Shown here one piece after another: positions 50,093 through 58,488 of a stretch of 64,000 nucleotides of DNA. This stretch comes from Roseovarius spongiae (GTDB lineage: Bacteria > Pseudomonadota > Alphaproteobacteria > Rhodobacterales > Rhodobacteraceae): contig NZ_RAPE01000006.1 of assembly GCF_003651245.1 (NCBI RefSeq), forward strand, positions 62,001 through 126,000, in the 5' to 3' direction. Numbering within the stretch: the first letter of the stretch is position 1; each line of letters begins with the position of its first letter. Below the pieces are notes generated by a model, which saw nothing but the letters and a program-made list of their open reading frames with translations, had not been told where the DNA came from and did no database searches. The translations under genes and the position numbers were made by a program.

Positions 50093-51336
50093 ACAGCGAA
50101 GTCCGCGTCCACGGCCGGGATTTCACGGCCTACCGTATCGGCGGCGCCATCGCGGCGGTCCTGCTGGCGATCCTGCTGGGCTGGCAGATATGGGAGATCT
50201 TCGACGGCGACAACCGCACCGTGCCCGAGGTGCGATGGGGCGTGGCCGCCCTTGATGGCGAGGCGACTGCCGGCGATCAGAGCGGTCTTCTGGCGCACGA
50301 GGTGCTGCGCGCCCGCACAAGACTTCAGGACGAACGGTACCGCTCCGGCCCGGCCCCGGCCTCGGACGCGCCGGATTTCGCGACCGGCGCGGCCCAATGG
50401 CTGACTAACGCCCCGATGGAACGCGGCGCCGGGCGTGATCTGACGCGTGGATGGGCAAGGCCCGGCTCGGACACGCTGGAATTGCTGCGCGGCTCCGAGC
50501 GGGTGGCGGGCATATCATCGCTGCCCTATGTCGGCGCGGAGGTGTTCGAGCGGCCGTTCGGGCGTGACTGGCGCCTCGGCATCGCGGATTTCGCCACCCA
50601 TCTGGGGGCGCTGGCGATCCTCGGCTTCAGCCTGCTGCTGGCCCTGGTGCTTGCGCTCCGCGGTCGCGTGCCGATCGCCAAGGGCCGCAGCGGGCGCACG
50701 GTGAAACGTTTCGGTTTCCTGGAGCGGGCCAATCACTGGATGACGGCGCTCAGCTTCATCGGGCTGGCGCTGACGGGCCTCGTCATCGCCTATGGCGATA
50801 CGGTGATCCGCCCCTTCAGCGAGCCGCTGCTGGGCGATCTGGGGTGGCTGGCGACCTGGGGCCATGTGCTGTTCTTTCCGCCCTTTGCGCTTGGCATCCT
50901 GTTCATGATCCTGCGCTGGACCTGGGGCAATCTGCCGGGGCGCTACGACGCCAGATGGCTGGCGCGCGGCGGCGGGTTCTTCTCGGACAGTCCCGACAAC
51001 CCGCCGGCGCGCAAGTTCAACGCCGGCCAGAAGCTGATCTTCTGGTCGGCGGCACTGGGCGGCGTCATCATGGTGGTGAGCGGCGTGACGCTGATGTTCC
51101 CATTCTACTGGCTGGACATCGAAGGCATGAGCTGGGCCATGCTGACGCACGCCGTGATCGCCGTGCTGCTGATCGCTATCTTCATCGGTCACATCTATAT
51201 CGGCACCGTCGGGATGCAGGGCGCCATCGAGGCCATGTGGGGCGGCCGAGTGGATCGCAACTGGGCCGAGGAGCATCACGAACTGTGGCTGGCCGAGATC
51301 GAAGGCCGGACGCCGACACAGGAAAGGAGCGGCTGA
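50089..51336 (+). CDS. fdhC: Formate dehydrogenase cytochrome b (gamma) subunit
   Basis: 415 residues; ATG 50089 overlaps the beta stop by four bases. An extra N-terminal helix (IGGAIAAVLLAILLGWQIW) and a periplasmic region of about 140 residues precede the core cytochrome b556 domain from about residue 205. The core has four helices: RFGFLERANHWMTALSFIGLALTGLVI, LGWLATWGHVLFFPPFALGILF, LIFWSAALGGVIMVVSGVTLMF and WAMLTHAVIAVLLIAIFIGHIYIGTVG. The His residues in these helices are the expected heme b ligands. The subunit anchors the complex and reduces quinone. Confidence 0.9.
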   Translation: MNSEVRVHGRDFTAYRIGGAIAAVLLAILLGWQIWEIFDGDNRTVPEVRWGVAALDGEATAGDQSGLLAHEVLRARTRLQDERYRSGPAPASDAPDFATGAAQWLTNAPMERGAGRDLTRGWARPGSDTLELLRGSERVAGISSLPYVGAEVFERPFGRDWRLGIADFATHLGALAILGFSLLLALVLALRGRVPIAKGRSGRTVKRFGFLERANHWMTALSFIGLALTGLVIAYGDTVIRPFSEPLLGDLGWLATWGHVLFFPPFALGILFMILRWTWGNLPGRYDARWLARGGGFFSDSPDNPPARKFNAGQKLIFWSAALGGVIMVVSGVTLMFPFYWLDIEGMSWAMLTHAVIAVLLIAIFIGHIYIGTVGMQGAIEAMWGGRVDRNWAEEHHELWLAEIEGRTPTQERSG

Positions 51337-51337
51337 G

Positions 51338-51490
51338 ATGGGTGCGTTTCTGACAGGCCTCGCTGCGGCGGCGCTGCTTTTCGCGGTGACGTGGATCACG
51401 CTTGATACCTATACCGTCACCACAATCGAGCGGTATGACCAGCCATCGGTGAACATTCACGGCGAGGACCGTGGCGAAAGCTGGGAATGA
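51338..51490 (+). CDS. Small membrane protein at the end of the formate dehydrogenase operon
   Basis: 50 codons beginning one base after the gamma stop, with GGAAAGGAG upstream. One N-terminal transmembrane helix (FLTGLAAAALLFAVTWITL) is followed by a polar tail (YTVTTIERYDQPSVNIHGED). I do not know a named family; it could be a small extra subunit or assembly aid of the complex. Its tight spacing and good ribosome site argue that it is a real gene. Confidence 0.6.
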   Translation: MGAFLTGLAAAALLFAVTWITLDTYTVTTIERYDQPSVNIHGEDRGESWE

Positions 51491-51758
51491 GCCATGAGAA
51501 TCCGCGCGGGGCCGGTGGCGGGTAACACCGCGCGAGGCTGCGCAGTAGGCAAAAGCCAAGGGCCGGCGGGCCGTGCGCTGACCTCCCGTCAGCACGATCA
51601 GGCGAAGGCCATGGCGCATCGGCTGTCAAAATGATGGGATCATCGGGTGGCGAAGCGGCGGGAATCGCGCCGCATCTCGCGGTTCGCGCTCATCGCGAGA
51701 TACGGCTTGCGAAGATAAACGGCGAGGAGCCAGGGATTGGCCCGCCGGCGTGCCGATT
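51491..51758. other. Intergenic region between the fdh operon and sodC
   Basis: 268 bases between converging genes. A 46-codon frame (51494-51634) starts four bases after the previous stop but has a poor ribosome site and no recognisable product, so it is not called. No intrinsic terminator with a T-run was seen. An fdhD gene, often found here in other genomes, is absent. Confidence 0.4.
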
Positions 51759-52265
51759 CTACTCCGTCCGCTCCGTGAACTCCCCGCAGGCGATCCGGTC
51801 GCCGGCGTCGCCGGAGGGCTGGCTTTCGTAATCATCGACGCCCTTGTGCATGATGAACGCGGCGCCGTCCTCGTCAAGAAGGTGATCGCTCACGTTCAGG
51901 AACGGCAAGAAGTACTCGACCTCTCCGACGCCATTGGATTTCACCGTCAGGTTCGGCATGTCGCCGGGGTGCAGCCCGCCTTCGACCATGACGCCATGCT
52001 TGCGGTCACCTGCCACATGGCCGCCGGCGGACTTGAAATCGTTGGCGGAACAGTCGCCGGTTTCGTGCAGGTGAACCCCATGCACACCTTCGGGAAGATC
52101 GTTGAGCGTCAGCGTCGCCAGCGCAACGCCCGAGGGCGTATCGCGAACCAGCACTGCGCCCAGGCGGTTGCCGTCGCGGTCCTGGACATCGGCGGTAGCC
52201 TCGGCGGCGTGAAGCGCCGGAGCCGCGAGACTGGCGACAAGGGCAGTCGTGATAAGGGTTTTCAT
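51759..52265 (-). CDS. sodC: Superoxide dismutase [Cu-Zn], periplasmic
   Basis: 168 residues. ATG 52265 follows GGAGGATGAC. A Sec signal peptide (MKTLITTALVASLAAPALHA) is followed by the SodC beta-barrel. The metal ligands are visible in GVHLHETGDC (Cu His pair), SAGGHVAGDRKHG (bridging and zinc His), the shortened GGLHPGDMPNL zinc loop and the late FIMHKGVDDY copper His. The disulfide cysteines are in ETGDC and IACGEF. It removes superoxide in the periplasm, protecting envelope and exported iron-sulfur proteins. It is monocistronic with an EcfG-like promoter. Confidence 0.93.
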   Translation of the reverse strand: MKTLITTALVASLAAPALHAAEATADVQDRDGNRLGAVLVRDTPSGVALATLTLNDLPEGVHGVHLHETGDCSANDFKSAGGHVAGDRKHGVMVEGGLHPGDMPNLTVKSNGVGEVEYFLPFLNVSDHLLDEDGAAFIMHKGVDDYESQPSGDAGDRIACGEFTERTE

Positions 52266-52313
52266 GTCATCCTCCATCGGTTCGGAGCGGCACGAGCGCC
52301 GGTCCTTCGATAA

Positions 52314-52339
52314 AACAGCCGCCCTGTGGGGGATGTTCC
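52314..52339 (-). promoter_or_regulatory. EcfG-type promoter of sodC
   Basis: Minus strand GGAAC, 17 bases, TGTT, 48 bases before the ATG at 52265. Confidence 0.78.
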
Positions 52340-52370
52340 GGCCAGTCCGCGGTCGGTCGCTTTCCGTACG

Positions 52371-52841
52371 TTAAGAGCCGTGGCTCGCGATAGCCGACAG
52401 CGGGGCATCGGATGGTTGGATCACGCGCACCCTTTCGCGCACGCCGATCTCTTCCAGCGCACGCTCGACCACGAGGATCGTGTTCGCCTCCTGCCCGTCG
52501 CAAAGGTCGCGCATCTGCGCCAGTTCCTCTTCGGCGACACTTCGGGCCGCCGCCTCGTCCGGGGCGTCGTAGCGGGTGAGGAAATGTTGCGTCAGCCGCC
52601 CGGTCAGCGCCGTCAACTCGCCCTCCGTCACCGGCGTCACGGCGACGAGCGTGGCGCGGCCGAAGCTCTCCAGCCCCAGCCAGCCGTTCGCGAAGGCCTG
52701 CGCGCGCGGTCCTTGCAAATCGTCCTCGCGCCATTGGGTGAACTCGAAGGCGCCCGAGATCGCCCACTCACCCGGCTCGGCGGCGGGCGCCATCACCCGC
52801 GGATCGCTTTCGTCGAGCCGTATCACGCGGGCGAGGTTCAT
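52371..52841 (-). CDS. DUF6505 family protein of the formate dehydrogenase accessory operon
   Basis: 156 residues: MNLARVIRLDESDPRVMAPA, FEFTQWREDDLQGPRAQAFANGWLG and a long helical second half. The family is found with formate dehydrogenase accessory genes in Rhodobacterales and has no known activity. The start overlaps the Mrp stop by four bases, so translation is coupled. It is soluble with no signal peptide. It is the last gene of the operon that starts at 56167. Confidence 0.75.
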   Translation of the reverse strand: MNLARVIRLDESDPRVMAPAAEPGEWAISGAFEFTQWREDDLQGPRAQAFANGWLGLESFGRATLVAVTPVTEGELTALTGRLTQHFLTRYDAPDEAAARSVAEEELAQMRDLCDGQEANTILVVERALEEIGVRERVRVIQPSDAPLSAIASHGS

Positions 52842-53935
52842 GCGCGCTGCCCCGTCAGTTCGCGGGCAAGCGCGCGAAACGCGGCGGCCGGCGGGCTGTC
52901 CGGGCGGCTCGCGACGATCGGCGCGCCGCCGTCCGCCGCGCGCCGGACGGTGGCGTCGAGCGGGATTTCCCCCAGGAACGGCACATCCAGACGCCCGGCC
53001 TCGGCCCGCGCGCCGCCCTCTCCGAACGGATGATGCACCTTGCCGCAATCCGTGCAGACGAAACAGGCCATGTTCTCCACGATTCCCAGCAGCGGAACCT
53101 CCATGCGTCGGAACATGTCCACCCCCTTGCGCGCGTCGATCAGCGCGATGTCCTGCGGCGTCGAAACGATGAGCGCGCCATCCACGCGAACCGTCTGGCA
53201 GAGCGTCATCTGCACGTCGCCGGTGCCCGGCGGCAGATCGACGATAAGCTGGTCGAGCGTGCCCCACTGCACCTGCCCCAGCATCTGGCGCAAGGCAGTC
53301 ATCAGCATCGGCCCGCGCCACGCCAGCGCCTGGTCCTCGCCCACCATCAGCCCGACGGACATCAGCGTCACGCCATGATTGCGAAGCGGCAGGATGATGT
53401 GACCATCGGGGCTGGCCGGGCGGCCGCCGACGCCCAGCATGCGCGGCTGGCTGGGACCGTAAACGTCGGCGTCGAGAAGGCCGATCCGCTGGCCTTCGGC
53501 GGCCAGCGCGACCGCCAGGTTGGCGGCCACGGTCGATTTGCCGACGCCGCCCTTGCCCGAGGCTACGGCGACGATCCGGCCGATCCCGTCCATCGGCGCC
53601 GGCCCCGCGGGCGGCTGCGCCTTCGCCGGGCGCAGGTCGGGCGGGGCCGGCGCCGCGGACTGGGGGCGCGCCTTGCCGGCGGGCGTATGCGCCGTGAGGA
53701 CCACCGACGCGGCGTCGATCCCGTCCAGCGCCCCGACCGCGCGCTCGGCGGCGGCGCGCAGGGGCTCCAACGCGGAGCCGCGCGCCGGATCGACCTCAAG
53801 CACGATCGAGGCGGAGCCGTCCGCCACCGAAACGCCGCGCAGATAGCCCGACGCGACGATATCGCGCCCGCTGGAGGGATCCGTGACACTGGCCAGCGCC
53901 GCGCGGATGGCGCCCTCGTCGGGGGTATCAGGCAT
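52838..53935 (-). CDS. Mrp/NBP35-type iron-sulfur carrier ATPase
   Basis: 365 residues. An N-terminal MIP18-like (DUF59) domain (DEGAIRAALASVTDPSSGRD) and a Pro/Ala-rich linker precede the P-loop domain with VASGKGGVGKSTVAANLA (deviant Walker A), LLDADVYGPSQPRMLG and LIVDLPPGTGD. The C-terminal CFVCTDCG holds the two cysteines that bind a bridging [4Fe-4S] cluster in this family. It probably loads iron-sulfur clusters onto the many-cluster formate dehydrogenase subunits and ferredoxin made nearby. It overlaps DUF6494 by eight bases. Confidence 0.9.
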   Translation of the reverse strand: MPDTPDEGAIRAALASVTDPSSGRDIVASGYLRGVSVADGSASIVLEVDPARGSALEPLRAAAERAVGALDGIDAASVVLTAHTPAGKARPQSAAPAPPDLRPAKAQPPAGPAPMDGIGRIVAVASGKGGVGKSTVAANLAVALAAEGQRIGLLDADVYGPSQPRMLGVGGRPASPDGHIILPLRNHGVTLMSVGLMVGEDQALAWRGPMLMTALRQMLGQVQWGTLDQLIVDLPPGTGDVQMTLCQTVRVDGALIVSTPQDIALIDARKGVDMFRRMEVPLLGIVENMACFVCTDCGKVHHPFGEGGARAEAGRLDVPFLGEIPLDATVRRAADGGAPIVASRPDSPPAAAFRALARELTGQRA

Positions 53936-54140
53936 CGTCGGGCAGGCTGATGTCGCCGTCGATCCGGTGTGAAAGGTCGAGCCCCTCGATCGTCAGCGTC
54001 ACCTCGGCGCGCAGCGGGCCATCGGGCAGCGTTCCGGCCGCGCGGGCGTCGCGCACGGCCTCCTCGATCTGCTGCTGGGACGTGACGCCCACGAGCTTGA
54101 GGAACTTGCGCATCGACATGTTGAAACTGTCTTCGGTCAT
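53928..54140 (-). CDS. DUF6494 family small protein
   Basis: 70 residues: MTEDSFNMSMRKFLKLVGVT, then a helical middle (QQQIEEAVRDARAAGTLPDG) and a beta-rich end (AEVTLTIEGLDLSHRIDGDI). The family is known from formate dehydrogenase neighbourhoods and is uncharacterised. AGGAAAGG lies before the ATG; it overlaps the ferredoxin gene by four bases and the Mrp gene by eight. Confidence 0.75.
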   Translation of the reverse strand: MTEDSFNMSMRKFLKLVGVTSQQQIEEAVRDARAAGTLPDGPLRAEVTLTIEGLDLSHRIDGDISLPDDA

Positions 54141-56167
54141 CGGCTTTTTCCTTTCCTGCGGTGATCAGCGGGCGCGAGCCCGTTGGCGTAATCCTGCGAG
54201 GTGCGCGCGGGCGGCCGTTCCGGCGTTCCGGCCAGTACGCGCCCCTCGCCGCCGAATTGCGCGCGCACCCGGCAATCCTCGCACATGCGGATCAGGTCGG
54301 CGCGGCCGCTGTCCTCCTCGAACATCCAGTGCTTGCCCTCCAGGCTCTTCGCGATCCGCTCGATGGTGGAGCGTACGCCGAAGGGCGTGCCGCATGCGAT
54401 GCAGTTGAACGGCTCTTCCTCGTGCAGCACCCGGTGGGACAACGCCCCCGGCGCCGGATCGAGTTTCGGCGCCAGCGTGATCGCATCCTCGGGGCAGATA
54501 TTGGCGCAGATGCCGCATTGCAGGCAAGCGGATTCCTGGAACCGGAGCTGCGGCTTGTCCGGGTTGTCGGCCAGCGCGCCCGAGGGGCAGAGCGACACGC
54601 AGGCAAGGCAGAGCGTGCAGGCGTCGCTGTCCAGCACCACGGCGCCATAGGGCGCGCCGTCAGGCAGCGGGATCTCGGGCGCGTGCGCCTCGGCGTCGTC
54701 ATCTGCGAGCGCACGCGCGACAAGCCGCACGACCTCGCGCCGGCCGCCCATCGCCAGGACGGGTTCGCAGGCGGGCGCGTCGTCGCAGCGATCCTCGCGC
54801 AGGCATCGCGGCAGCGCGTCGGGGTCTTCCACCTCGATCAGCGACAGGCGCTCCGGATCGGCCCCTGCCCCGGCCAGGATCGCCTGCGCCAGCGCCAACT
54901 CCGCTTGCGGCGTCGACACTTCGTCGCGCGGCCCGCAAAGCAGCAGCGCGGACGAAAAACCACTTCCCACGGCGGCCAACATCTCGGCGTGGCCGACGCC
55001 CTCGATCGACGGGACGGCGACCGGGATCACATCCGGCGGCAGACCGTCGCCGAAGCGCGCCGCGAGGCGGATCAACTCAGCCCCGTATTCATCATGAAAA
55101 AGCGCACGCGGCGCCCCGCCGCCCGCCGCGCGATAGGCCGAGGCCAGCGTGCGCAACCGCGAGAACAGGAAACCGACGGGCGGGTCGTCACGGGTGGCCG
55201 CGCCTGACGGGCAGACCGCCGCGCAGGCGCCGCAGCCGGCGCAGATATCGGGGTCGATCGCCACGGTATCGCCCGCAGGCAGGATCGCGCCGGTCGGGCA
55301 GACCGAAAGGCACCGCTCACACCCCGGCTGCCCCGCGCGGGAATGAGCGCAAAGATCGGGATCGAACCGGATATGCAGCGGCTTCTCGAAACGGCCGCGC
55401 AAATCGGCCGCGGCGGCGACCGCCCGCTCCAACACACCGGGGCGGCGCGGGTCGGCGCGCAGATAACCGTCACGCTTCTCCGGCGCCGGGAACAGCGGCG
55501 CATCGCGTCGCAAGTCGAGGATGATGTCACAGGCCGATTCCGCGCCGTCCACTGGCGCCGCGAAACCGGCCGCTCCGCGCCCCGCCGGATCGGCCGGCGC
55601 GTAGCCGTCCACGGTGACGCGAAACCCCCCGAGCGCCCCGGTCGCCTGCCGCACACGTCCCGCCGCAAGGTCGAACGCGCCGTCGGGCGGCGCGTCACGC
55701 GGGGCCGGGTCCATCAGGCAGGTCACCGCCAGCTCCCCTGCCAGGCGGCGCGCGGCATCGAGAGCCGCCGCATCGCTCCCGAGGATCAGACACACGCCTT
55801 CGGAGACGATCTCGCGCAGCGGAATGTCGGGGCCATCAAGCATCGCCTCGGCCAGCAACGCCGCCTGCTTGGCGTGGGCAGAGCGTCCGTCGCTCCAGCC
55901 GGCGCGGTCGCGAATGTCGGTGGTGCGCAACTCACCCGACCCGCCCAGTTCGTCCGAAAGTTCCTCGAATTGCCGCGCCTGTTGCCCGCAGGCGATCAGC
56001 GTTACGCCATCACCGGCCAATGCCTGCCGCGCAACGTCCAGTTCGGCAGTGCAGAGCGCACTGCATTGACGCACCTCTCCCGCGCCCGTGGCGGCCTGCG
56101 CGGTTTTTGCATCGATGCTCATGCTGCCAGCGCAACTGCACAGCAACAGACGATCGGGCTTGGTCAT
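54137..56167 (-). CDS. Multi-cluster 4Fe-4S ferredoxin-like protein of the fdh locus
   Basis: 676 residues. An N-terminal segment has LLLCSCAGSMS and further cysteines. Two ferredoxin pairs follow: near residues 280-320 (CERCLSVCPTG, CAGCGACAAVCPSG) and near 510-560 (CTLCLACVSLCPSG, CLQCGICANICPED), with a final CIACGTPFG motif. About four [4Fe-4S] clusters are expected. Similar proteins accompany alphaproteobacterial formate dehydrogenases and are assumed to move electrons or assist maturation; no reaction is established. No signal peptide is present, so it is cytoplasmic. It heads the accessory operon behind a bidirectional EcfG-type promoter. Confidence 0.82.
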   Translation of the reverse strand: MTKPDRLLLCSCAGSMSIDAKTAQAATGAGEVRQCSALCTAELDVARQALAGDGVTLIACGQQARQFEELSDELGGSGELRTTDIRDRAGWSDGRSAHAKQAALLAEAMLDGPDIPLREIVSEGVCLILGSDAAALDAARRLAGELAVTCLMDPAPRDAPPDGAFDLAAGRVRQATGALGGFRVTVDGYAPADPAGRGAAGFAAPVDGAESACDIILDLRRDAPLFPAPEKRDGYLRADPRRPGVLERAVAAAADLRGRFEKPLHIRFDPDLCAHSRAGQPGCERCLSVCPTGAILPAGDTVAIDPDICAGCGACAAVCPSGAATRDDPPVGFLFSRLRTLASAYRAAGGGAPRALFHDEYGAELIRLAARFGDGLPPDVIPVAVPSIEGVGHAEMLAAVGSGFSSALLLCGPRDEVSTPQAELALAQAILAGAGADPERLSLIEVEDPDALPRCLREDRCDDAPACEPVLAMGGRREVVRLVARALADDDAEAHAPEIPLPDGAPYGAVVLDSDACTLCLACVSLCPSGALADNPDKPQLRFQESACLQCGICANICPEDAITLAPKLDPAPGALSHRVLHEEEPFNCIACGTPFGVRSTIERIAKSLEGKHWMFEEDSGRADLIRMCEDCRVRAQFGGEGRVLAGTPERPPARTSQDYANGLAPADHRRKGKSR

Positions 56168-56199
56168 GTGCGGGCCTATGTAAACAAGTGGCTCTGTGT

Positions 56200-56224
56200 G
56201 GAACGTCCGGGACGCGAATGCGTT
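56200..56224 (+). promoter_or_regulatory. EcfG-type promoter of the DUF3306/torD genes (plus half)
   Basis: GGAAC, 16 bases, CGTT (exact match), 46 bases before ATG 56271. The outer hexamers GGAACG and CGTTCC make the site readable in both directions. Confidence 0.85.
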
Positions 56225-56226
56225 CC
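56202..56226 (-). promoter_or_regulatory. EcfG-type promoter of the ferredoxin accessory operon (minus half)
   Basis: The same DNA read on the minus strand also gives GGAAC, 16 bases, CGTT (exact match), 34 bases before the ATG at 56167. Confidence 0.85.
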
Positions 56227-56270
56227 AAGTTCGAGACGGGTTGGTTCAGATTTTACCCAAGGTGGGGCAG

Positions 56271-56819
56271 ATGCCGGAGAATGACAGTGAATCACGCCTG
56301 AACCGCTGGTCGCGCCGCAAACGCGAGAGGGCGCGCCAGAGCGGCGATACGCCGGCAATGGGCGTTCGGGCCGAAAACGATGAACCGGAGGAGTCCGAGG
56401 CGGAGACCCTGAACCGGCTCGGGTTGCCGGATCCCGCGGCGCTGTCCGCGGGGGACGATTTCAGCGGCTTCCTGCGCGCGGACGTTCCCCCATCGCTACG
56501 CCGCCGGGCGCTGCGCACGCTCTGGCGGGTGAACCCGGCGCTGGCGCGGCTCGACGGGCTGGTCGATTATGACGACGATTATACCGACGCCGCGACGGTG
56601 CCCGAGACCCTGCGGACCGCCTGGGAGATCGGGAACGGGTTCGCAGCCCGTGTTCGCGCGCCGGCGCGTGAACGCGAAGCCGAGCCCGCGGCGCCCGTCC
56701 TCGAGGCGCAGGAAGTCGCCGGGCCGGTCGACCTGGCCACGCAGGAGCCGCCGATTGACCATCCTCGACCCACCCCGCGCCGCATGCGGTTCGCCCTACC
56801 CGAGGACGGCGGGCGATGA
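56271..56819 (+). CDS. DUF3306 domain protein
   Basis: 182 residues. ATG 56271 (GGGGCAG just upstream) is chosen because an upstream in-frame start lies ahead of the promoter. It begins MPENDSESRLNRWSRRKRER, has the DUF3306 core DFSGFLRADVPPSLRRRALRTLWRVNPALARLDGLVDYDDDYTD split over residues 65-105, and a disordered tail. The family is found only with formate dehydrogenase genes in Proteobacteria and is uncharacterised. The usual companion DUF3305 gene is not present here. It overlaps torD by four bases. Confidence 0.78.
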   Translation: MPENDSESRLNRWSRRKRERARQSGDTPAMGVRAENDEPEESEAETLNRLGLPDPAALSAGDDFSGFLRADVPPSLRRRALRTLWRVNPALARLDGLVDYDDDYTDAATVPETLRTAWEIGNGFAARVRAPAREREAEPAAPVLEAQEVAGPVDLATQEPPIDHPRPTPRRMRFALPEDGGR

Positions 56820-57439
56820 TGGATACCGCCCCTCGGCCCGCCATCGCCGCCGAAGAGGAAGGCCGCGCCGCGCTCTACGAGCTTCTCGCGTCGCTTCTGT
56901 CCGCCCCGCCCGATTCTCCGGCGCTGAGGACCCTGGCAGCCATGACAGGCGGATCGGCGCAGCTCGGACACGCGCTGGCCGAACTTGCCGGCGCCGCGGC
57001 GCAGACCGATGCGCGGACTGTCGAGCGGGAATACAATACGCTTTTCATCGGCCTCGGACGCGGCGAGATCCTGCCCTTCGCCAGTGTCTACCGCGACGGG
57101 CATCTCAACGGACAATCGCTGTCACGGTTGCGCGGCGACATGAACGCGTTGGGGATTGAACGCGCGCCGGGTCAGGGCGAACCCGAGGATCACGCCGCGA
57201 CGCTTTTCGCCATCATGGCCGGGCTGGTTCGCGGACAGTTCGCCGCCGGGCGCGAACCTGAGACGCAGCGCCGTTTCTTCGACCGGCACATCATCCCTTG
57301 GACCGCGCAGTTTCTGACGGATCTCGAGGCCGCCGGCGCCGGCGGTTTCTACGGGCCCGTGGCGCGGCTTGGCCAGGTTTTCCTGCAAGTTGAGGGCGAA
57401 GCGTTTCGCCTGACGGCGGATGATCGCGGGGCGCGCTGA
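56816..57439 (+). CDS. TorD-family molecular chaperone
   Basis: 207 residues, all helical, with the TorD/DmsD family features ALYELLASLLSAPPDSPALR, a VEREYNTLFIGLGRGEILPFASVY segment and HAATLFAIMAGLVRG. These chaperones hold Tat-exported molybdoenzymes and guard the signal peptide until the cofactor is inserted. The client here is most likely the formate dehydrogenase alpha subunit with its Tat signal. It ends 42 bases before the CDF gene, with which it may be cotranscribed. Confidence 0.87.
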   Translation: MMDTAPRPAIAAEEEGRAALYELLASLLSAPPDSPALRTLAAMTGGSAQLGHALAELAGAAAQTDARTVEREYNTLFIGLGRGEILPFASVYRDGHLNGQSLSRLRGDMNALGIERAPGQGEPEDHAATLFAIMAGLVRGQFAAGREPETQRRFFDRHIIPWTAQFLTDLEAAGAGGFYGPVARLGQVFLQVEGEAFRLTADDRGAR

Positions 57440-57481
57440 TCGAAGCGCCCAAAGCGCGGCGGTGAACAGGAGTAAAAGCCG

Positions 57482-58390
57482 GTGCCGCACGACCATGGCG
57501 ATATCGATCCCGAATCCGGCGACAAGCGCGTCGCCGTCGCCATCTGGGCCAATGGTCTGCTGACCGTCGCGCAGATCGTGGGTGGCATCCTGTCGGGCAG
57601 TCTCGCGCTGATCGCGGATGCGATCCACAACTTCTCGGACATGGCGTCGCTGGTGATCGCCTTCGGCGCGCGCAAGATCGCCCGGCGCCCGGCCGATGCG
57701 AAGATGACCTTCGGCTATGGCCGAGCCGAGATCGTGGCGGCGCTTATCAACTACACGTCGCTGATCCTGATCGGCTCTTATCTGGCGTATGAAGGCGTGA
57801 TGCGCTGGATCGACCCGCCCGAGGTGGCCGGCTGGGCGGTCGTGATCCTCGGCTGCGTCGCCTTGGCCGTCGATGCGCTGACCGCCGGGTTGACCTGGTC
57901 GATGCAGAAGCGCAGCGTGAACATCCGCGCGTTGTTCCTGCACAACCTGTCGGACGCCCTCGCCTCGGTCGCGGTCATCGTCGGCGGCGCGCTGATCCTG
58001 CTCTACGATCTTCGCTGGGTCGATCCGGCGATCACCATCGGGATCGCGATCTACATTCTCTGGCTCGCCTTTGCCGAGATCGGCGGGCCGATCCGCACGC
58101 TGATGCTGGGCAGCCCGCCGGACATCGACACCGACGCCGTGATCGCCGCGGTCGAAGAGGTGGGCGGCGTGAGCGAAGTGCACCACGCGCATTTCTGGCA
58201 GATGGGCGAACACGCCGCCGCCCTCGACACACATGTCGTGGTCTCGAAGGAGCAGTGGAGCAATATCGAAGACATCAAGGACGCCATCAAGGCGCGCCTC
58301 GAGGATGAGTTCGGCATCTCCCACTCAACGCTGGAATTCGAAAGATCGGACCGCAAGCACGAGGACGCACAGCGCTACGGGCACGGATAA
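57482..58390 (+). CDS. Cation diffusion facilitator (CDF) metal transporter
   Basis: 302 residues from GTG 57482, with AGGAG eight bases upstream. Six transmembrane helices: metal-site motifs DAIHNFSDM in TM2 and LHNLSDALAS in TM5, then a cytoplasmic ferredoxin-like C-terminal domain (IDTDAVIAAVEEVGGVSEVHHAHFWQMG). CDF proteins export zinc, iron, cobalt or manganese in exchange for protons. The His residues in both site motifs fit zinc/cadmium or mixed specificity; manganese-type members have Asp pairs. No own stress promoter is seen. Confidence 0.88.
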   Translation: MPHDHGDIDPESGDKRVAVAIWANGLLTVAQIVGGILSGSLALIADAIHNFSDMASLVIAFGARKIARRPADAKMTFGYGRAEIVAALINYTSLILIGSYLAYEGVMRWIDPPEVAGWAVVILGCVALAVDALTAGLTWSMQKRSVNIRALFLHNLSDALASVAVIVGGALILLYDLRWVDPAITIGIAIYILWLAFAEIGGPIRTLMLGSPPDIDTDAVIAAVEEVGGVSEVHHAHFWQMGEHAAALDTHVVVSKEQWSNIEDIKDAIKARLEDEFGISHSTLEFERSDRKHEDAQRYGHG

Positions 58391-58463
58391 GACGCAGGCG
58401 CGGGTGCGAGAGCGGTCGGGAGCGAGAAGGACACCGTCAATCGCCAAAGGCTCTCGGGCAATG

Positions 58464-58488
58464 GGAACGCGCGGAACCAATCGTTGTT
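58464..58488 (+). promoter_or_regulatory. EcfG-type promoter of the oxidase operon (distal copy)
   Basis: GGAAC, 16 bases, TGTT, 40 bases before the ATG at 58529. A second site overlaps it nine bases downstream. Confidence 0.7.

Noticed and set aside
51494..51634. 46-codon frame after the fdh operon
   Set aside because: Weak ribosome site and no family similarity; it might be a relic, but nothing supports a product.
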